From Rhizobium sp. ASV20 (lineage in GTDB: Bacteria; Pseudomonadota; Alphaproteobacteria; Rhizobiales; Rhizobiaceae), in assembly GCF_016429015.1 (NCBI RefSeq), contig NZ_JAELTU010000009.1, positions 1 to 64,000 of the forward strand: a stretch of DNA of 64,000 bases, written 5' to 3'. The translations under genes were made by a program, and so were the position numbers. Positions 34,472-45,820 of this stretch are shown piece after piece. The notes under the pieces were generated by a model. That model did no database searches, was not told the DNA's origin, and saw only the letters and a list, made by a program, of their open reading frames with translations. The stretch's first letter is position 1. The number at the start of each line of letters is the position of its first letter.

Positions 34472-34519
34472 AAAAGCCCCTGATCAGAATTCGGTAATTT
34501 CGAAGCGGCCTGTAGTCGC

Positions 34520-35884
34520 TCAGACACCCAGCGACTTGAGCTTGCGATGCAGCGCCGAACGTTCCATTCCGACAAATTCCGCTGTACGCGAGATATTGCC
34601 GCCAAAGCGGTTGATCTGAGCGATGAGATAATCGCGCTCGAACATTTCGCGCGCTTCGCGCAGCGGCAAAGTCATGATGTGGTAGTCGTTCTTGGCGGAA
34701 ACCTTCGGCAGCATGTCGCCCAGGTCTGTGGGCAGCATCTCCGCAGTGATCGGCGTGTCCGCGCCATCGGAGCGCGCCAAAATCATCAGACGCTCGATGT
34801 TGTTGCGCAGCTGCCGGATGTTGCCGGGCCAGTCATGGGCCTGCAGCACGGCCATGGCGTCATCGCCGATCCGGCGCGGACGAATGCCGGCCTGTTCGGA
34901 AATCTGGCGCATGAGCTGGTCGACGAGGAACGGGATGTCCTCGCGTCGTTCGGCAAGCGCGGGAACACGAACCGGGACGACGGCCAGGCGATGATAGAGA
35001 TCTTCGCGGAACAGACCCTCGGCAATGTGGCTTTCGAGATTGTAAGCCGTGGATGAGATGATGCGCACATCCACCTTCACCCGCTTCGAACCACCGACGC
35101 GCTCGAACTGCTGATCGACGAGCACACGCAGGATCTTGTTCTGCGTCTCGCGCGGCATTTCACCGACTTCATCGAGATAGAGGATGCCGCGATGGGCTTC
35201 CTCCAGAGCACCGATCTTGCGCGCCTGGCCTGGAGAACCTTCGGTGCCAAAAAGGGCGATTTCCATGCGCTCCGGCGTGATCGCCGCTGCATTGAGGGCG
35301 ACGAAGGGACCGTTCGCGCGGGTCGACTTCTTGTGAATCATACGGGCCACCAGCTCCTTGCCGGAGCCGGAGGGGCCGAAGATCATCACGCGGCTGTTGG
35401 TTGGCGCCACCTTGTCGATGGTCTGGCGAAGCTGCGAGACGGCAACCGATGTGCCGATCAGTTCCACCGCATCGCCGGTGCGGCGCTTCAATTCCGAAAC
35501 CTCTCGCTTCAGCTTCGAATTTTCCAGCGCGCGCTCGGCAATCAGGATCAACCGGTCAGCCTTGAAGGGCTTCTCGATGAAGTCGAAGGCCCCGCGCTTG
35601 ATGGCGGAAACCGCCGTTTCTATGTTGCCGTGGCCGGAGATCATAACCACAGGCAATTCCGGATGCCGCGCCTTGATCTCGTCCAGCAATGCGAGACCGT
35701 CGAGCTTGCTGCCCTGCATCCAGATATCGAGAAAGATCAGCCTCGGCGCTCGGTCGGAAATCGCCGCAAGCGCACTGTCGCTATCGTGCGCAGTACGGGT
35801 TTCATGCCCCTCATCCGAAAGAATTCCCGAAACGATTTCGCGAATGTCTTCCTCGTCGTCGACTACGAGAATATCAGATGCCAT
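34520..35884 (-). CDS. ntrX: Nitrogen regulation response regulator NtrX
   Basis: 454 residues from the ATG at 35882-35884 (MASDILVVDDEEDI). The receiver has phosphorylatable Asp at about 53 in IFLDIWMQG. The AAA+ domain has Walker A FGPSGSGKELVARMIH and Walker B YLDEVGEMPR. A Fis-type helix-turn-helix closes it (ISRTAEFVGMERSALHRKLK). The sigma-54 contact loop GAFTGA is absent: the region reads LFGTEGSPGQARKIG, as in other NtrX proteins, so it may not activate sigma-54 directly. It overlaps ntrY by 11 bp, forming the NtrY-NtrX pair. Confidence 0.95.
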   Translation of the reverse strand: MASDILVVDDEEDIREIVSGILSDEGHETRTAHDSDSALAAISDRAPRLIFLDIWMQGSKLDGLALLDEIKARHPELPVVMISGHGNIETAVSAIKRGAFDFIEKPFKADRLILIAERALENSKLKREVSELKRRTGDAVELIGTSVAVSQLRQTIDKVAPTNSRVMIFGPSGSGKELVARMIHKKSTRANGPFVALNAAAITPERMEIALFGTEGSPGQARKIGALEEAHRGILYLDEVGEMPRETQNKILRVLVDQQFERVGGSKRVKVDVRIISSTAYNLESHIAEGLFREDLYHRLAVVPVRVPALAERREDIPFLVDQLMRQISEQAGIRPRRIGDDAMAVLQAHDWPGNIRQLRNNIERLMILARSDGADTPITAEMLPTDLGDMLPKVSAKNDYHIMTLPLREAREMFERDYLIAQINRFGGNISRTAEFVGMERSALHRKLKSLGV

Positions 35885-38147
35885 AGACGCTTTCCTTATC
35901 GCTTTCTGTCTGGGCGACGGCGGCCTGCTCACGTCGCGGCAAATGCACGCGGATCATGGCTCCCCTGCCCTGGTCGAATTCGGCGGGGGCGTCGTGAAGT
36001 TCGAGCTGCCCGCCATGGTCTTCAATGATCTTCTTGACGATTGCGAGGCCCAGGCCCGTGCCCTTGTCGCGCATCGTCATGTAGGGTTCGAGAATGCTGT
36101 GACGGTTTTCCACCGGCAAGCCGCGGCCATTGTCGATGATATCGACGGTAAAGCGATCGCGGTCTTGATCCAGGGAGGCACGCACGAGAACTTTAGGCTG
36201 TTCCCGCGCTTCGTCACTTGGCACCCCTTCAATTGCTTCGACAGCGTTCTTGATAAGATTGCCGAAGGCCTGGCCAAGCATCCGCGTATCGAACATGCCT
36301 TCGAGCCGTTCACTGCCCAGCTCTCGTTCGAACTTGACGTGATTGTTGCCCATTTCGCGCAGGAAAACCGAATCGCGCAGGATGTCGCGAAGGTCGCTCG
36401 GCTCCATGGTCGGCTTGGGCATGCGGGCGAATGAAGAGAACTCGTCGACCATGCGGCCGATATCGCCAACCTGCCGGATAATCGTATCCGTGCATTGATC
36501 GAAAACCGGGCGGTCGGCTTCGGCGATGTTCTTACCGAAACGCCGGCGGATGCGCTCTGCCGAAAGCTGGATCGGCGTCAACGGATTCTTGATTTCATGC
36601 GCGATGCGACGTGCGACGTCTGCCCAGGCGGTGGAGCGCTGCGCGATCACCAAATCGGTGATGTCGTCAAGCGTGATCACGTAGGATTCGTTGGCGTCGC
36701 GCGATTCTTCCCGCGTCACCTGGACGCTTAACGTCCGCACCGTCCCACCGCGCACGAGGCTGATCTGCTTGCGGAAATCGTTGCGATGGCGCGTCGTCGC
36801 CTCGGTTACGACCTGCTCGACCTCAGGCGCGATCTCTGCCAGATTCTGGCCAACGAGTTCGTCGCTGGTCAGTCCGAGCAGATCTGCGGCGGAGGTATTG
36901 ACGATCGTGATGCGGTGATCGTGCTCGACACCTATTACGGCCGCGGTCACGCCAGAAAGCACCGCTTCGATGAAACGGCGGCGGTCGTCGACCTCGTCCT
37001 TCGCCTCAAGAATTTCATCGCGCTGCGTCCGGATTTCCGAAATCATCTTGTTGAAGGTACGCGACAGGCTGCCGACGTCGCCATCCGCCGAGCGAACAGG
37101 CACGAGCACGTTCATGTTGCCGGAGGCGACATTATCAGCTGCGCTGATGAGAAGACGGATTGGTCGAACGATGCGGTCGGCAATGGCGATGGCAGTCCAT
37201 ATCGCCGCCAAAAGCACGATCAACGCAAAGCCGATATAGAGAACCGCAAAGGCGATCTGCAGGGACATGCGTCCCTCTTCCATCGCCTTGTATTCAACAG
37301 TGTTGTCTTCCACCATGCGCATGGCATTCATGACGCGTGGATCGACTGCGCGCACCGTATAGAGAAACGAACCCGGGATTTCGTCCAGCTTGATAACAGC
37401 GCCGACGAGATTGGTCACACCGGGCGGAATGAGCGTCGGCTGGCCATTGGCCGAGGAATCCAGCGCATCTTTCGGGATGGCCGGAAGTGGTCGTTCAGTC
37501 TTGATTTCCGCCTGAACGATGGCGCTGCCGTCCCGGCGAACGAGGAACGCGCCGAGCAAGCCGCGACCGCGTGCCTGGCGCGTCATCAGATCGGCAAAAC
37601 CGGTGCGGTCGAGGCTGTAAAGCGAACGATTGCGCTCCAGATCGTTCGCCATCGACACCGTCTGCCCCTGCAGATAGCTGGCGTTCTCCATCAGATAGGC
37701 CTGAGCGACATTCTGCGAGGAACTGATGATCTGCTGCGTGCGCACGCCAAACCAGCGATCGAGACCGACATTCAACGTGAGGCTTGCGACAATGGCGACC
37801 AGAATGGCCGGCGTGATCGCGACGATGGAGAAAAGGGCTACGATGCGGATATGCAGACGCGCTGCCGCACGGCCCCGGCTGCGCGCCTTCATCAGCCGCG
37901 CAACCTCGCGTACGATCAGCGCAATCAGCCCGAACACAAACAGGCCGTTAATGACGACGGAGGTAAAGACAACCGAGGATGTCGGGGCAATCGGTGTGAG
38001 ACCGAGAAGCATCAGCAGCGTGGCGATCGCGCACAGAAGCGCACCGCCGGCCAGAACAAGGCCAGGTAGGGCGAAGGAAGCACGACGGTCTGTCACCTTG
38101 ACAACCGCCTCGTCGCTCGCCGCCGGCGACACCGCGTCCTTGATCAT
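35874..38147 (-). CDS. ntrY: Nitrogen regulation sensor histidine kinase NtrY
   Basis: About 757 residues from the ATG at 38145-38147, chosen because GGAG lies nine bases upstream; two in-frame ATGs just before lack spacing. Several hydrophobic spans in the first 130 residues and another near 300 frame a large periplasmic region. Then come a HAMP linker (DRIVRPIRLLISAADNVASG), a PAS domain, the histidine box [15 protein letters not shown] (His near 515) and an ATPase domain (IDNGRGLPVENR, GTGLGLAIVKKI). It senses a nitrogen or redox-related signal and phosphorylates NtrX. Confidence 0.95.
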   Translation of the reverse strand: MIKDAVSPAASDEAVVKVTDRRASFALPGLVLAGGALLCAIATLLMLLGLTPIAPTSSVVFTSVVINGLFVFGLIALIVREVARLMKARSRGRAAARLHIRIVALFSIVAITPAILVAIVASLTLNVGLDRWFGVRTQQIISSSQNVAQAYLMENASYLQGQTVSMANDLERNRSLYSLDRTGFADLMTRQARGRGLLGAFLVRRDGSAIVQAEIKTERPLPAIPKDALDSSANGQPTLIPPGVTNLVGAVIKLDEIPGSFLYTVRAVDPRVMNAMRMVEDNTVEYKAMEEGRMSLQIAFAVLYIGFALIVLLAAIWTAIAIADRIVRPIRLLISAADNVASGNMNVLVPVRSADGDVGSLSRTFNKMISEIRTQRDEILEAKDEVDDRRRFIEAVLSGVTAAVIGVEHDHRITIVNTSAADLLGLTSDELVGQNLAEIAPEVEQVVTEATTRHRNDFRKQISLVRGGTVRTLSVQVTREESRDANESYVITLDDITDLVIAQRSTAWADVARRIAHEIKNPLTPIQLSAERIRRRFGKNIAEADRPVFDQCTDTIIRQVGDIGRMVDEFSSFARMPKPTMEPSDLRDILRDSVFLREMGNNHVKFERELGSERLEGMFDTRMLGQAFGNLIKNAVEAIEGVPSDEAREQPKVLVRASLDQDRDRFTVDIIDNGRGLPVENRHSILEPYMTMRDKGTGLGLAIVKKIIEDHGGQLELHDAPAEFDQGRGAMIRVHLPRREQAAVAQTESDKESVYGI

Positions 38148-38428
38148 TCCCATCATCTCCACACCCGAACGACAATCGGCAATTTGCCGATCTGCGCCCA
38201 CCAGTCCGACTAAAGCACAAGCGCCTGGCTAGGCCGAAACTGTCATCCGGATTCGCCACAAAGCGAAACCATTAATTCAAATCATATCTGCAACACATTG
38301 AAAAATCGCACGAAATCCCACCTCAATGGAAAAACGTCAGACGAATCATCATCGCAGGAACGACGAATCTCCTGCGTGACCTTTAAGCAACGCATTGTGG
38401 CGAAAATGCAACGCATATCATTGCGTTG
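38148..38428. other. Intergenic region ntrC-ntrY with repeated CAACGCA
   Basis: CAACGCA occurs near 38389 and at 38409-38415, with its complement TGCGTTG at 38422-38428, forming a 7-bp hairpin directly after the ntrC stop codon; on the minus strand it is followed by CATTTTC. It likely ends ntrC transcription in part and separates ntrBC from the ntrYX promoter. A second dyad, CGCAGGA...TCCTGCG, lies at about 38354-38377. Confidence 0.4.
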
Positions 38429-39876
<1,448 letters not shown>

Positions 39877-39880
<4 letters not shown>

Positions 39881-41034
39881 CGAGTAGTCCCTGTAGAGTT
39901 CGGAAGTGGGGCATCTTCTGAAGTGATGCCCTTGGAGGCAGGCATCAAAACACGGAAAGTAGTGCGATGGTTCTGGCTATCGCATTCGACGATACCGCCG
40001 TGGTCGCCTATGATCTTGGCGACCAGCGCGAGGCCAAGGCCGGTTCCGTTCGTTTTCGTCGTGATGAACGGATCGAAGAGATGCGGGACGAGATCAAGCG
40101 GCACGCCGGGGCCATTATCGATGACGCAGAACTCCAGCGGCAGCGAAATCTTTTCGCGGGTGCCGGCGACCGACAGCCTGATGCCAGGGCGATAGGCCGT
40201 CGTCAGCATGATCTCGCCATCCTGACGGTCACCGACCGCTTCGGAAGCGTTCTTCACGAGGTTGAGGAAGACCTGCACAAGCTGGTCCCGGTTCGCAAAG
40301 ACCGCCGGCAGTGACGGGTCGTAGTTCTCGGAGATCTTGATGTTGCGGGCAAAGCCGGCCTTGGCGACGGCTTTCACATGATCGAGCACCGAGTGGATAT
40401 TGACGGGCACGCGATCGACCGGCCGCTCATCCGAGAAAACCTCCATGCGGTCGACCAGCGACACGATGCGGTCCGTTTCGTCGCAGATCAGGCGCGTCAA
40501 TGCCCGATCGTCATCCTCGACCGATTGCTCGAGCAGCTGCGCGGCACCGCGAATGCCAGATAGCGGGTTCTTGATCTCATGCGCCAGCATGGAGGCAAGC
40601 CCCGTGACCGAGCGGGCGGCCGCGCGATGCGTCAATTGCCGGTCGATCTTGTCAGCCATTGAGCGCTCCTGGAACACCACGACGACAGAGCCGGTATCAC
40701 TCGACACCGGGGCGACATAGAGGTCCACGAGCTTGTCCTGGCCCAGGCGCGGCGAGCTTAGGTCGACACGATATTCGTTAACCGGCGCGCGACGCTCGCG
40801 CACCTGATCGATCAGCGCCAGCAGCGGGCTGCCGAAGGGGATGAAGGTCGAAATCTTGTAGCGCGACAGATGCGACGCGCTGGCGCCGAAAAAGGCTTCG
40901 GCCTCCCAGTTGGCAAAGGCGATGAGGCCGGCCTCGTCAACCATGATGACCGGGTTCTGGATAGCGTTGAGAACGGCCATGGCTACCGAATTGGCCGCTT
41001 CACCCTCGGCTCCGGAACTTGATTTCGAAGTCAT
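39877..41034 (-). CDS. ntrB: Nitrogen regulation sensor kinase NtrB
   Basis: A 385-residue soluble histidine kinase/phosphatase acting on NtrC under control of PII proteins. A PAS domain is at about 18-125. The histidine box [20 protein letters not shown] has His at about 152. The ATP-binding boxes are [22 protein letters not shown] and [12 protein letters not shown]. The start is ATG at 41032-41034, overlapping the dusB stop (ATGA); an upstream ATG six codons earlier lies inside dusB. No membrane segment. Confidence 0.96.
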
Positions 41035-42059
41035 GCAGCCTCCTGGACGCATTGGGCGAGATCGGCGCCGGCCTGCAGCGCGGCAAGTAACGCTGCAGCC
41101 ACCTCGCCGCTCTCTTTCGACGTCATGATTTTCGCCTTGTCGGCACCTGTCGTTGCCGGCGCATAGCGATCGAGATACCAGGCCAGATGCTTGCGGGCAT
41201 GTCGGATGCCGACGGCTTCACCATAGAATTCCAGCATCATGCGGTAATGTTCGAGCGCGACTTCGATGATCTCCTGTCGGCCTGGTTCGCGATGACCGGC
41301 AAGAACGCCGGCATGCCATGGGCGGCCTTGGCAGCCGCGACCGATCATGACGACGTCTGCACCGGATCGCCGCAGGATTTCCTCGGCGTCTTCGATCGTT
41401 TCGACATCTCCATTGGCAACGAGCGGAATGGAGACGGCATCGCGCACGGCATGGATCGCGTCCCAATCCGCCCTGCCCTCGTAGAACTGCATGCGTGTGC
41501 GACCATGGATGGTGACGAGCTGGATGCCGGCTTCCTCGGCGCGGCGCGCAATATGAGGCGCGTTGATGGAGTTCTCATCCCAACCAAGGCGCATCTTCAG
41601 GGTCACGGGAATGTTCACCGCGCCGACCGTCGCTTCGATCAAAGTCAGCGCATGATCGGGGTCGCGCATCAATGCCGAACCTGAATAGCCGCCAATGACC
41701 TTCTTGGCCGGGCAACCCATATTGATATCAATGATATCGGCGCCGTTGTCAGCCGCGATCTTGGCGGCCTCGGCCATCCAATAGGCCTCCCGCCCGGCCA
41801 GCTGCACCATATGCGGCTTCAGTCCGGCGCTCTTCAGGCGTGCCCAGGATTCCGCCGTATCCTGCACCAGCTCGCGACTCGCCACCATTTCCGTGACGAC
41901 AAGGCCTGCGCCATAACGCAAGGCGAGCTGTCGGAAAGGCAGGTCGGTCACACCCGACATCGGCGCTAGAATAACGCGATTGCGGATGGATACCGGACCG
42001 ATGGAAAATGGGGCTGCGAGCTTGGAGGAAAGCAAATGATTATCTTTCGGGCACACCAT
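41031..42059 (-). CDS. dusB: tRNA-dihydrouridine synthase DusB (NifR3)
   Basis: 342 residues. An FMN enzyme reducing uridine in the tRNA D-loop. The barrel begins [20 protein letters not shown]. The catalytic cysteine sits in [20 protein letters not shown], and the FMN/RNA contacts include [14 protein letters not shown] (here [13 protein letters not shown]) and [11 protein letters not shown]. As in other alphaproteobacteria it heads the dusB-ntrB-ntrC operon, which is why it was named nifR3. The first ~12 residues are uncertain because several starts are possible. Confidence 0.94.
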   Translation of the reverse strand: MVCPKDNHLLSSKLAAPFSIGPVSIRNRVILAPMSGVTDLPFRQLALRYGAGLVVTEMVASRELVQDTAESWARLKSAGLKPHMVQLAGREAYWMAEAAKIAADNGADIIDINMGCPAKKVIGGYSGSALMRDPDHALTLIEATVGAVNIPVTLKMRLGWDENSINAPHIARRAEEAGIQLVTIHGRTRMQFYEGRADWDAIHAVRDAVSIPLVANGDVETIEDAEEILRRSGADVVMIGRGCQGRPWHAGVLAGHREPGRQEIIEVALEHYRMMLEFYGEAVGIRHARKHLAWYLDRYAPATTGADKAKIMTSKESGEVAAALLAALQAGADLAQCVQEAA

Positions 42060-42281
42060 ACATCTGCACTATTTTTAGACACGCTTTAAAAGTTTGCCAA
42101 GAGGTTTCGAGGAGCCTCGATATTTTTTGGGCAAATGCTGGAAAGTTCTTGAGTGAGGCGATAGACCCTGCGGAAGCAGGATCCCGTTTTGGCGATCTAT
42201 TTAGCATGCGCTTGTTCAAAGGAAAGCTTTACGCTTTTCAAAGCCATGCCGAAGACCGTGCCTTTCATCTTTCGGGGGTTT

Positions 42282-43502
42282 ATGACGCAAATGCATTCAA
42301 CGCAACCGCTGTCGGTAGGAATCGTGATCGTTGCCGCCGGGCGTGGCGAACGGGCAGGCGCTCCCGAAGAAGGCCCAAAGCAATATCGCCCGATCGGCGG
42401 CAAAGCGGTTATTGCGCATACGCTTGAAAGATTCGTGACATGGCCGCAGGCATCGAAGATCGTCGTCGTCATTCATCGAGACGATGAAAAGCTGCTACGC
42501 TCGGCGCTGAGCCAGGTCGCTGAAATGCCTGAGATCGAGATCGCCTTTGGCGGCGCGACGCGTCAGCAGTCCGTACTTGCCGGGCTAAGGCAGTTGAAGG
42601 ACGGCGGCGTGACCCATGTGATGATCCACGACGCGGTGCGCCCCTTCTTCGATCATGATCTGCTGGATCGCGTCACGGCGGCCCTTGCAGCTGGCGCGCC
42701 GGCCGTGCTGCCTGCCATGCCGGTCAGCGACACGCTGAAGCGTGGCGACGCGAGCGGCTTGGTGGCCGAGACCGTACCTCGCGCCGGACTTCATGCTGCG
42801 CAAACGCCGCAATCTTTCCGCTTCGCCGATATTCTTGCCGCACATGAGAAAGCAGCCACCGACGGCAAAAGCGATTTCACCGACGACGCGGCAATTGCCG
42901 AATGGTGTAACCTGCCGGTGACATTGGTGACCGGCAGTGCAGATAATGTGAAACTGACGATCAAGAGGGATATTGCCATGGCCGATGAAAAGCTGACCGC
43001 CGGTCTTTTGCCTGACGTGCGCACCGGCAACGGCTATGACGTCCACCAGCTGGAGCCAGGCGACGGCGTCACCCTTTGCGGCGTACTCATTCCGCACGAC
43101 CAGCGGCTCAAGGGGCATTCGGATGCCGATGTGGCCTTGCATGCACTCACGGATGCCCTGCTTGCCACATGCGGCGCCGGCGATATCGGTGACCATTTTC
43201 CGCCCTCCGATCCGCAGTGGAAGGGCGCCCCGTCCCGGATCTTCATCGAACATGCGGCTAAGATCGTGCGCGAACGCGGCGGCACCATCATGAATGCGGA
43301 CGTCTCGCTGATTGCCGAGGCGCCGAAGGTCGGGCCGCACCGAGATGTCATGCGGGCCAAGCTTTCCGAATTTCTTGGTATCAGCATCGACCGCTGTTCG
43401 GTCAAGGCAACCACAAACGAGCAAATCGGCTTCATCGGTCGCCGCGAGGGCATCGCAGCCATCGCGACGGCGACCGTCGTCTATCGCGGAGGCAAGGCAT
43501 AA
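42282..43502 (+). CDS. ispDF: Fused IspD-IspF of the MEP isoprenoid pathway
   Basis: 406 residues from the ATG at 42282, with GGGGG five bases before. The N-terminal half is the 2-C-methyl-D-erythritol 4-phosphate cytidylyltransferase: [26 protein letters not shown] and [11 protein letters not shown]. The C-terminal half, from about residue 245, is MEcPP synthase: [19 protein letters not shown] with its metal Asp and His, [17 protein letters not shown] and a final [10 protein letters not shown]. Fusion of the two non-consecutive steps is common in alphaproteobacteria. It overlaps the next start by one base. Confidence 0.96.
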   Translation: MTQMHSTQPLSVGIVIVAAGRGERAGAPEEGPKQYRPIGGKAVIAHTLERFVTWPQASKIVVVIHRDDEKLLRSALSQVAEMPEIEIAFGGATRQQSVLAGLRQLKDGGVTHVMIHDAVRPFFDHDLLDRVTAALAAGAPAVLPAMPVSDTLKRGDASGLVAETVPRAGLHAAQTPQSFRFADILAAHEKAATDGKSDFTDDAAIAEWCNLPVTLVTGSADNVKLTIKRDIAMADEKLTAGLLPDVRTGNGYDVHQLEPGDGVTLCGVLIPHDQRLKGHSDADVALHALTDALLATCGAGDIGDHFPPSDPQWKGAPSRIFIEHAAKIVRERGGTIMNADVSLIAEAPKVGPHRDVMRAKLSEFLGISIDRCSVKATTNEQIGFIGRREGIAAIATATVVYRGGKA

Positions 43503-43996
43503 TGCATTTTCCCGATGAGATTATCGTACTCGCTCAGAAGATCGTCACCGACTTCACAGCTAGGGGTTGGATGGTCGCGACGGCTGAATCCTGCACCGGT
43601 GGCCTGATCGCCGGCGCGCTGACCGAAATCCCCGGCTCGTCCGCGGTCGTAGACCGCGGCTTCGTCACCTATACGAATATCGCAAAGATGGAGATGCTCG
43701 GCGTTCAGGAGCAGACGCTTGCGCAATTTGGCGCGGTTTCGAAGGAAACGGCGCTGCAGATGGTGCATGGCGCCCTCTTCCGCTCCCGGGCGGATTTCGC
43801 CGTCGCGGTGACCGGCGTTGCCGGCCCCGGCGGCGGCTCTGCGGAAAAGCCCGTGGGGCTCGTCCATCTCGCCGCCAAGGCACGCAATGGCAAGCTCGTT
43901 CATCATGAAATGCGCTATGGCGATATCGGCCGCGATCAGTTTCGGCTCGCCACCTTGAAGACTGCGCTGGAGATGCTTGTTACGCTCGGTCAGTGA
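43502..43996 (+). CDS. CinA-type nicotinamide-nucleotide amidase domain protein
   Basis: A 164-residue stand-alone CinA C-terminal (PncC) domain that deamidates nicotinamide mononucleotide for NAD salvage. The signature ATAESCTGGLIAGALTEIPG is near residue 22, and AVTGVAGPGGGSAEKPVGLV near 95 is the second conserved block. The long CinA N-terminal domain is absent, the usual state in this group. Coupled to ispDF by a 1-bp overlap (TAATG), though the functions differ. Converges on the COQ10-type gene. Confidence 0.9.
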   Translation: MHFPDEIIVLAQKIVTDFTARGWMVATAESCTGGLIAGALTEIPGSSAVVDRGFVTYTNIAKMEMLGVQEQTLAQFGAVSKETALQMVHGALFRSRADFAVAVTGVAGPGGGSAEKPVGLVHLAAKARNGKLVHHEMRYGDIGRDQFRLATLKTALEMLVTLGQ

Positions 43997-44008
43997 CCGG
44001 TCGCGGCA

Positions 44009-44455
44009 TCAGGCATAGATTTTGTTGGCACGCGTCTCGAAGGCATCCGTGAACATGCGGAAGGCCCTGTCGAACATCGACCCCATCAGCGCGCCCAGAA
44101 TGCGGCTCTTGAACTCATAGTCGATGAAGAAATCGATGACGCTGCCGCCATTTTCACCGGGCGTGAAGCGCCAGCGATTGTCGAGATATTTGAACGGGCC
44201 GTCGATATATTTCACATCGATCGCACGCTCCGCTTTGTTCAGCAGAACCTGCGTCGTGAAGGTTTCGCGGATCGCCTTGTAGCCGACGGTCATATCGGCA
44301 ATCAGCAGGATCTTGCCGTCGCGCTCCTTGCGACTGCGGACCGCAAGCCCCTCACAGAGCGGCAGAAACTCCGGATAGCGCTCGACGTCGGCAACAAGGT
44401 CGAACATCTGGTCGGGGGAATGCGGAACGGGGCGGTGAGTTTCGAACTGAGGCAT
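44009..44455 (-). CDS. START/COQ10-like (RatA type) coenzyme Q-binding protein
   Basis: 148 residues from the ATG at 44453-44455 (MPQFETHRPVPHSP). The pattern VADVERYPEFLPLCEGLAV is the start of the polyketide cyclase/START fold in COQ10-like proteins, and IDGPFKYLDNRWRF and VIDFFIDYEFKS complete it. Mitochondrial COQ10 binds ubiquinone and helps its delivery; E. coli RatA was described as a ribosome-associated toxin. In this context (with lipA and pdh genes) the quinone role is the better guess. Confidence 0.88.
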   Translation of the reverse strand: MPQFETHRPVPHSPDQMFDLVADVERYPEFLPLCEGLAVRSRKERDGKILLIADMTVGYKAIRETFTTQVLLNKAERAIDVKYIDGPFKYLDNRWRFTPGENGGSVIDFFIDYEFKSRILGALMGSMFDRAFRMFTDAFETRANKIYA

Positions 44456-44464
44456 GAGCCGCAA

Positions 44465-45058
44465 TTAAGCAGGACGGCCAAGAAGATCAAGAAGCTGACG
44501 CATTTCGCCGCGGGATTTCAGCTGTAAAACGGGCACGTTCGGGCCATGCTGCGCGAGGCCGGCAATAACTTTGGGCGAGAATTTCTCTTCGAACGTCCAG
44601 ATGAAATGCAGAAACTCCCAGTCAACTTTCTCGATACAGCCTGGCGCCATTTCAGGGCGCGTGCGGCCCATCCATTTGATCCAGCGGGAAATTGCACCCC
44701 AGATGCATAGCAGACGCGGCATCCGTACCCAGATGACGAAATCGGTGCGCGGCAGGCGCACATCGAATGTCGATGGATTTGTACCATCTAGGATCCATCT
44801 CTCTTCCTGAACCTTGGCAACGATGATAGCGCGTTGTTCCTCCTTATCGCGCTCCACCCAACCGGGCAGCCACAGGACGTCACGATCGATGGAAACATAG
44901 GTGAGGCCGAAACGAGCGGAGATCTGCTGCGACAGAGTCGATTTTCCGCCCCCGGAACAACCCATAACGAGAATACGGTTCGCCCTGCGGATATGGTCGG
45001 CCGCTTCGACAAGATCGTGCACCTCGCTCCGCAATGCGGGCTTCGTCAGCTGATCCAT
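44465..45058 (-). CDS. P-loop NTPase, adenylate-kinase-like (FlaR-type) protein, copy 1
   Basis: 197 residues. Walker A GCSGGGKSTLSQQI near residue 33 and YVSIDRDVLWLPGW after it are the pattern of small kinases formerly called topology modulators (FlaR). RLPRTDFVIWVRMPR is the lid/base region, and TRPEMAPGCIEKVDWEFL the C-terminal block. The substrate is unknown. It is a tandem paralogue of the next gene, with the same length and roughly half the residues identical by eye. Only ten bases separate them, so they are cotranscribed. Confidence 0.85.
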   Translation of the reverse strand: MDQLTKPALRSEVHDLVEAADHIRRANRILVMGCSGGGKSTLSQQISARFGLTYVSIDRDVLWLPGWVERDKEEQRAIIVAKVQEERWILDGTNPSTFDVRLPRTDFVIWVRMPRLLCIWGAISRWIKWMGRTRPEMAPGCIEKVDWEFLHFIWTFEEKFSPKVIAGLAQHGPNVPVLQLKSRGEMRQLLDLLGRPA

Positions 45059-45067
45059 TGCAGCCTC

Positions 45068-45661
45068 TCAGATATTGTTTCGGAGACGTGAAAGCAGTTC
45101 GTCGCCGTCACGGTAAGACATCAATGTCACTATAGGCACGTGGCCGCCGTGCCGCTCAAGCATGGCCTGAAACTGCGGCGCCTCGTTACGCTCGAATGTC
45201 CAGATGTAACGCAGGAACTTCCAGTCAAGCCGCTCCGGACATCCAGGCGCCATCTCTGGTCGGGACCGGCCTCGGTAACGAAACCAGCGGGAAATGACAC
45301 CCCTCAGCGCAATATGCCGCGGCGGCCGTCGCCAGATGACGATATCGGTCCGCGGCAGCCGCAACGGCAAGGTTCCAGGGCTGTTGCCATCCATGATCCA
45401 GTGCGACCCTTCAACCGCCTTCTCGATCAACGCAATGGATTCCGGACGCGGCCGCAACGTCCAGCCCGGCAGCCAGAAAATATCCCGATCCATCGATACA
45501 TAGGCAAGGCCGCGCAAAGATGCGATTGCCTGCGCCAGCGTACTCTTGCCGGTGCCCGAGCAACCGATGACAAGCACACGCTCCGCCTTTTGAAGGATGC
45601 GTGCGGCTTGATCTATATCGACGACATGGGAAAGCGCCTGCGGCGCGACAGTCTGCTCCAC
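45068..45661 (-). CDS. P-loop NTPase, adenylate-kinase-like (FlaR-type) protein, copy 2
   Basis: 197 residues, paralogous to the preceding entry. Walker A is GCSGTGKSTLAQAI, followed by YVSMDRDIFWLPGW, LPLRLPRTDIVIWRRPPR and RSRPEMAPGCPERLDWKFL. All the motifs match in order and spacing, so a tandem duplication produced the pair. The N-terminal 25 residues differ most. Both probably phosphorylate the same class of small molecule, but there is no direct clue. It is encoded between lipA (terminator at 45758) and copy 1. Confidence 0.85.
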   Translation of the reverse strand: MEQTVAPQALSHVVDIDQAARILQKAERVLVIGCSGTGKSTLAQAIASLRGLAYVSMDRDIFWLPGWTLRPRPESIALIEKAVEGSHWIMDGNSPGTLPLRLPRTDIVIWRRPPRHIALRGVISRWFRYRGRSRPEMAPGCPERLDWKFLRYIWTFERNEAPQFQAMLERHGGHVPIVTLMSYRDGDELLSRLRNNI

Positions 45662-45757
45662 GGTCCAGCTCCATGATCGAATCTAAAGCGCCGATACCGG
45701 TGACAAACGGCGGTGTGTTCCCTAGGCCGCCTTAATAACAAAGAGATGACGGCGGGA

Positions 45758-45788
45758 ACAAAAAAACCGCGGCACAATCGCCGCGGTT
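45758..45788 (-). terminator. Intrinsic terminator after lipA
   Basis: A 9-bp stem AACCGCGGC / GCCGCGGTT with a 6-nt loop is followed on the minus strand by a run of T. It separates lipA from the P-loop gene pair. Confidence 0.9.
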
Positions 45789-45820
45789 CGTTCAAAAGAC
45801 AAAGCTGGTTGGCTTTCGGT

